Below are positions 15,094 through 17,524 of a DNA stretch of 17,524 nt, in pieces. Source of the stretch: Planctomycetaceae bacterium UBA4655 (GTDB lineage: Bacteria; Planctomycetota; Planctomycetia; Pirellulales; UBA1268). The notes under the pieces are model-generated. The model was not told where the DNA came from. It did not search any database and saw only the letters and a program-made list of their open reading frames with translations. The stretch is from contig DHLZ01000030.1 of assembly GCA_002405515.1 (NCBI GenBank), positions 1 to 17,524 of the forward strand, written 5' to 3'. Position numbers and translations under genes: made by a program. Within the stretch, counting starts at the first letter, position 1. Every line of letters begins with the position of its first letter.

Positions 15094-15479
15094 TTCCGCC
15101 CCACCGACGCATCGTAGGCGGCCTGATCGAGGAGCTTGTCGAGCTCCTTCGGGTCGTCGATCCGCAGCTTCGCGACCCAGCCCTTGCCGTAGGGGTCGCT
15201 CGCGAGCGTGTCGAGAGTTCCCGGGAGGGCGGCGTTGACCTCGACGATCTCGCCGCCGACCGGCGCGTAGAGATCGCTCACCGCCTTCACACTCTCGATC
15301 TCGCCGAACGACTCACCCGCCTTCACCCGCCTGCCGACCTGCGGCAGTTGCATGAAGACGAGGTCGGTGAGGGCCTCGACCGCGTAGGAAGAGATGCCGA
15401 TCGTGGCGACGGAGCCCGCCGCTGGCGACTCCTCGACTCGGATCCATTCGTGCGAAGGGGCGAACTTGAGAGCGGCCAT
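15090..15479 (-). CDS. gcvH: Glycine cleavage system H protein
   Basis: This is the lipoyl carrier that shuttles the aminomethyl group between the P, T and L proteins of the glycine cleavage system. Its 129 residues are the normal length. FAPSHEWIRVE (6-16) opens the fold. The lipoylation site is Lys65 in ESVKAVSDLYAPVGGEIVEV (62-81), and the C-terminal half keeps the SDPYGKGWVAKL motif. The ATG at 15477-15479 has AGGAG 6 nt upstream, a strong ribosome site. It lies 40 nt after gcvT and shares a GTGA overlap with the lipoyl/octanoyl transferase gene, so carrier and modifier are made together. Confidence 0.97.
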   Translation of the reverse strand: MAALKFAPSHEWIRVEESPAAGSVATIGISSYAVEALTDLVFMQLPQVGRRVKAGESFGEIESVKAVSDLYAPVGGEIVEVNAALPGTLDTLASDPYGKGWVAKLRIDDPKELDKLLDQAAYDASVGRK

Positions 15480-15519
15480 GGGGGCTCCTGGGGATGATGA
15501 CGGGACAAGAGGCGAATTT

Positions 15520-16653
15520 TTACGTTTTTTTGCGCGAGTAGAAAGGGAGGCGAACGACCCTGGCCGGCTCGATCGCGTCGCGGATCCGCACCGCGAGCGG
15601 AGTGCCGACCGCGGCGTGGGCGGCAGCGACGTTCGCCATCGCGATCGGCACGCCCAGCGTCGGCGAAAAACTGCCGCTCGTGACCGTTCCGACGGGCGAT
15701 TCCATTCCGGGGGCGAGCACGTCGTGCCCCTCGCGGGCCGGCCGCTTCGACTCGATCACCAGGCCAACCCGCACGACGGACGGCCCTGCGGCAGGCTGAC
15801 GGAATCGCTCGACGCCCGGAAACGACCGGCCCTCGACGTTCATGGCGAAGCCGAGCCCGGCGGCGAACGGGTCGGTGTCTTCGCGAAGCTCGTGACCGTA
15901 GAGCGGCATGGCCGCCTCCAGCCGCAGCGTGTCGCGGCCGCCCAGGCCGCAGGGGAGCAGGCCGTCCGCCTTCCCCGCCTCGCAGATCGCATCCGCCAGC
16001 CGCTCGGCCTCGGCCGCGGGCACGACGAGCTCGACGCCATCCTCGCCCGTGTAGCCCGTGCGGGTGACCGCGGCGGGAACGCCCGCGACGACCGCCTCGG
16101 TGCCACGGTAGCCCCGCAGGGCAGCAAGTCTCGCGGCGCCGGCGGCGTCGGCGACGAGCCGGCCGACGATTCCCAGTGCGAGCGGCCCCTGCACGGCGAT
16201 CATCGCCGTCTCGAAGGTGCGGTCCTCGAACGCGACGCCCGAATCCGGCAGCTGCGACTCGATCCACGCGACCACGCGGCAGCGGTTCGACGCGTTCACG
16301 ACGAGCCCGACGACCGGGCTGCCCGCGGCGTCGTTCTCCCGCGAGACGAGCGCGTCGTCGAGGATCCGGCTGGCGGCGTCGGTCACGAGCGTGTAGCGGA
16401 TCACGCCCGGCTGCATGTCGCAGGTGCGGCGGGTGAGCAATCGCTCGACGAACTCGACCGCCCCCGGGCCGGCGAACCGCAGCCGCCCCATGTGCGACAC
16501 GTCGAAGAGCCCGGCCACGGTCCTCACCGCCGTGTGCTCGGCGATGATCGACGAATACTGGACCGGCATCTCCCAGCCGCCGAAACCGACCATCCTCCCG
16601 CCGCGGCGAACGTGCCAGTCATGGAGCGGCGTTTTCAAGAGCGATTCGGTCAT
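15520..16653 (-). CDS. gcvT: Glycine cleavage system T protein (aminomethyltransferase)
   Basis: It moves the methylene group from the aminomethyl-lipoyl arm of GcvH to tetrahydrofolate, releasing ammonia. The 377-residue length fits the family (about 360-375). The N-terminal signature MVGFGGWEMPVQYSSIIAEH (21-40) and DVSHMGRLRF (51-60) are typical; SRILDDALV (95-103) holds the catalytic-loop aspartates. GYTGEDGVELVVP and GGRDTLRLEAAMPLYGHEL follow in order. The ATG at 16651-16653 was chosen because TPLHDWH, the usual opening, starts at residue 8; the frame stays open 39 codons further up with no family resemblance. The ribosome site is weak. It heads a gcvT-gcvH-lipM unit and is divergent from the DUF1080 gene. 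I saw no glycine riboswitch pattern upstream. Confidence 0.96.
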   Translation of the reverse strand: MTESLLKTPLHDWHVRRGGRMVGFGGWEMPVQYSSIIAEHTAVRTVAGLFDVSHMGRLRFAGPGAVEFVERLLTRRTCDMQPGVIRYTLVTDAASRILDDALVSRENDAAGSPVVGLVVNASNRCRVVAWIESQLPDSGVAFEDRTFETAMIAVQGPLALGIVGRLVADAAGAARLAALRGYRGTEAVVAGVPAAVTRTGYTGEDGVELVVPAAEAERLADAICEAGKADGLLPCGLGGRDTLRLEAAMPLYGHELREDTDPFAAGLGFAMNVEGRSFPGVERFRQPAAGPSVVRVGLVIESKRPAREGHDVLAPGMESPVGTVTSGSFSPTLGVPIAMANVAAAHAAVGTPLAVRIRDAIEPARVVRLPFYSRKKT

Positions 16654-16856
16654 GCGACGACATCGATACGAGGACGGGCCTGCACACTCCGCGCCAGTGT
16701 AGCGAGTCTGGGGTGGCGAGTCTGGGAAATCGCGGGCGGGAGGGCTCACGAGCCGGCAGCGACAGGCCATCCCTCGACCAATCGCCGCTGGCGAACATCC
16801 CGAGGAATTCGTATCATTTTTCCTCGTCCATCTCGCACGGGCCTCGAGGAGAAATC
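16654..16856. promoter_or_regulatory. Divergent promoter region between gcvT and the DUF1080 gene
   Basis: This 203-nt gap must hold promoters in both directions, since the flanking genes diverge. Visible in it are a 5-bp inverted repeat acact/agtgt (16684-16688 and 16696-16700), an 11-bp direct repeat (16702-16726) and, on the plus strand, a -10-like tatcat at 16812-16817 with no convincing -35. Neither promoter can be placed with confidence. Confidence 0.45.
16702..16726. repeat. 11-bp direct repeat in the gcvT/DUF1080 divergent region
   Basis: The sequence gcgagtctggg occurs at 16702-16712 and 16716-16726, a 14-bp period with a 3-base spacer. It sits about 50 bp upstream of the gcvT start and could be a duplicated regulator site or simply another of the short tandem duplications found across the window. 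Confidence 0.75.
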
Positions 16857-17504
16857 ATGGTGCGTCTCTGCTTCCCCTTTTTTGGCTTCCGCTTTTTTGG
16901 CTTCCGCTTTCTCGCCGCAACCACGTTTGCCGTGACGATGGTCGTCGCGGGTGCTGCGATCGCATCATCCCCGGCCAAGCCCAACGTCGCGCCCGAGGGA
17001 TTCACCGCCCTGTTCAACGGCGAGGATCTGACCGGGTGGCTTCAGGATCGCAAGCCACCAACGACGTGGACGGTCGAAGATGGCGTGCTTGCCTTCAACG
17101 GCAAGGGGGGCCCTCTGATCCACACGGAGAAGTTTTCCAACTTCGTCCTGCTCGTGGACTGGAAGATTCCCAAGAAGGGCAACAGCGGTGTTTTTCTCCG
17201 CGGAGGGGCCACCCAGGTCGAGATCAACGACGGCGACCCCACCAAGCCGACGTCGAACGCCACCTCGGGCGGCCTGTATCCGGACAAGCCGCCGACCAAG
17301 CATGCCATGAAGCCTGCGGGTGAATGGAACCACTATGAGATCCGCGTCGAGAACGGGGTCATCACGGTGTTTCTCAACGGCGAGAAAACCGTCGATGCGT
17401 TCCCAAAAGAATGGGGAAAGGCCACGGAGGGTCCGATCGGCTTCCAGAATCATGGCACTCCCGTCTACTACAAGAACATTTTCATCAAGAAATTGCCCGA
17501 CTAG
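16857..17504 (+). CDS. Secreted DUF1080 (3-keto-disaccharide hydrolase-like) protein
   Basis: The 215-residue product has an N-terminal signal peptide (residues 1-36, cleavage likely after AIA before SSPAKP) and then a single DUF1080 domain, a beta-sandwich related to concanavalin-like folds. Family hallmarks are present: FTALFNGEDLTGW (49-61), WTVEDGVLAF (71-80), GNSGVFLRG (108-116), EWNHYEIRVENG (156-167), GPIGFQNHG (192-200) and the closing FIKKLPD. Some DUF1080 proteins act on 3-keto-glycosides; the substrate here is unknown. These genes are characteristically abundant in planctomycetes. The ATG at 16857-16859 follows GAGGAG by 6 nt, so the start is secure. A 15-bp tandem repeat lengthens the signal peptide (FFGFRFFGFRF). 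It is the only plus-strand gene. The window ends 20 nt after its TAG. Confidence 0.95.
   Translation: MVRLCFPFFGFRFFGFRFLAATTFAVTMVVAGAAIASSPAKPNVAPEGFTALFNGEDLTGWLQDRKPPTTWTVEDGVLAFNGKGGPLIHTEKFSNFVLLVDWKIPKKGNSGVFLRGGATQVEINDGDPTKPTSNATSGGLYPDKPPTKHAMKPAGEWNHYEIRVENGVITVFLNGEKTVDAFPKEWGKATEGPIGFQNHGTPVYYKNIFIKKLPD
16877..16910. repeat. 15-bp in-frame tandem duplication in a signal peptide
   Basis: The unit cttttttggcttccg occurs identically at 16877-16891 and 16892-16906, with a partial third copy (cttt, 16907-16910). It encodes the repeated FFGFR blocks in the signal peptide of the DUF1080 protein and keeps the reading frame. Confidence 0.9.
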
Positions 17505-17524
17505 TGTCCTGAATCGGAAATTCA

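Noticed and set aside
13297..15117. Plus-strand open frame of 606 codons
   Set aside because: It is antisense to the FHA and LipM-like genes, which have clear family motifs; the product is low-complexity and Arg-rich.
16654..16770. N-terminal extension of gcvT to 16770
   Set aside because: The added 39 residues do not resemble the GcvT family, and the usual opening motif begins just after the ATG at 16653.
16654..16856. Possible glycine riboswitch upstream of gcvT
   Set aside because: Glycine riboswitches often precede gcvT, so I looked on the minus strand, but I saw no tandem aptamer pattern. A covariance-model scan (Rfam glycine model) would settle it.

Overview
The window is GC-rich, densely coding DNA. 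It is most likely from a planctomycete, probably the Pirellulales or a near relative. This is inferred from protein types I recognise, not from any search. Those types are an ExbB-type proton channel with a signal peptide, a secreted DUF1080 protein, an ECF sigma factor paired with a YfbK-like membrane protein, long TPR-type secreted proteins, and a 68-residue planctomycete-type small protein. I see no rRNA, tRNA, CRISPR array, transposase or phage gene. Every gene except the last lies on the minus strand. No intergenic gap exceeds about 205 bases.

Region 1 (1-9179, minus) reads in transcription order: an ECF sigma factor; a membrane protein with a degenerate von Willebrand A and DUF3520 (YfbK-like) exterior, overlapping the sigma gene by 4 nt; a 1127-residue secreted or membrane-anchored helical-repeat protein; a 390-residue secreted TPR-like protein; ExbB; and ExbD, cut by the window edge. 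Gaps are 41 to 146 nt. This looks like a self-regulated, proton-motive-force-driven envelope machine, and it is the most interesting locus here.

Region 2 (9315-13025, minus) holds a TPR lipoprotein-like gene followed by serC and serA. The last two are the first two enzymes used in serine synthesis (serA oxidises 3-phosphoglycerate, serC transaminates the product) and sit 15 nt apart.

Region 3 (13149-14205, minus) holds an FHA-domain protein and a 68-residue conserved-looking protein.

Region 4 (14359-16653, minus) is gcvT, gcvH and a LipM/LplA-type octanoyl or lipoyl transferase. The last overlaps gcvH by 4 nt and probably lipoylates it. With serC-serA this makes a serine/glycine/one-carbon neighbourhood. 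No gcvP is present in the window.

Region 5 (16857-17504, plus) is a secreted DUF1080 protein transcribed divergently from gcvT.

A recurring oddity is short (9-20 bp) head-to-tail DNA duplications. About ten are visible, nearly all at gene ends, gene starts or intergenic gaps, and several alter the N- or C-terminus of a protein.
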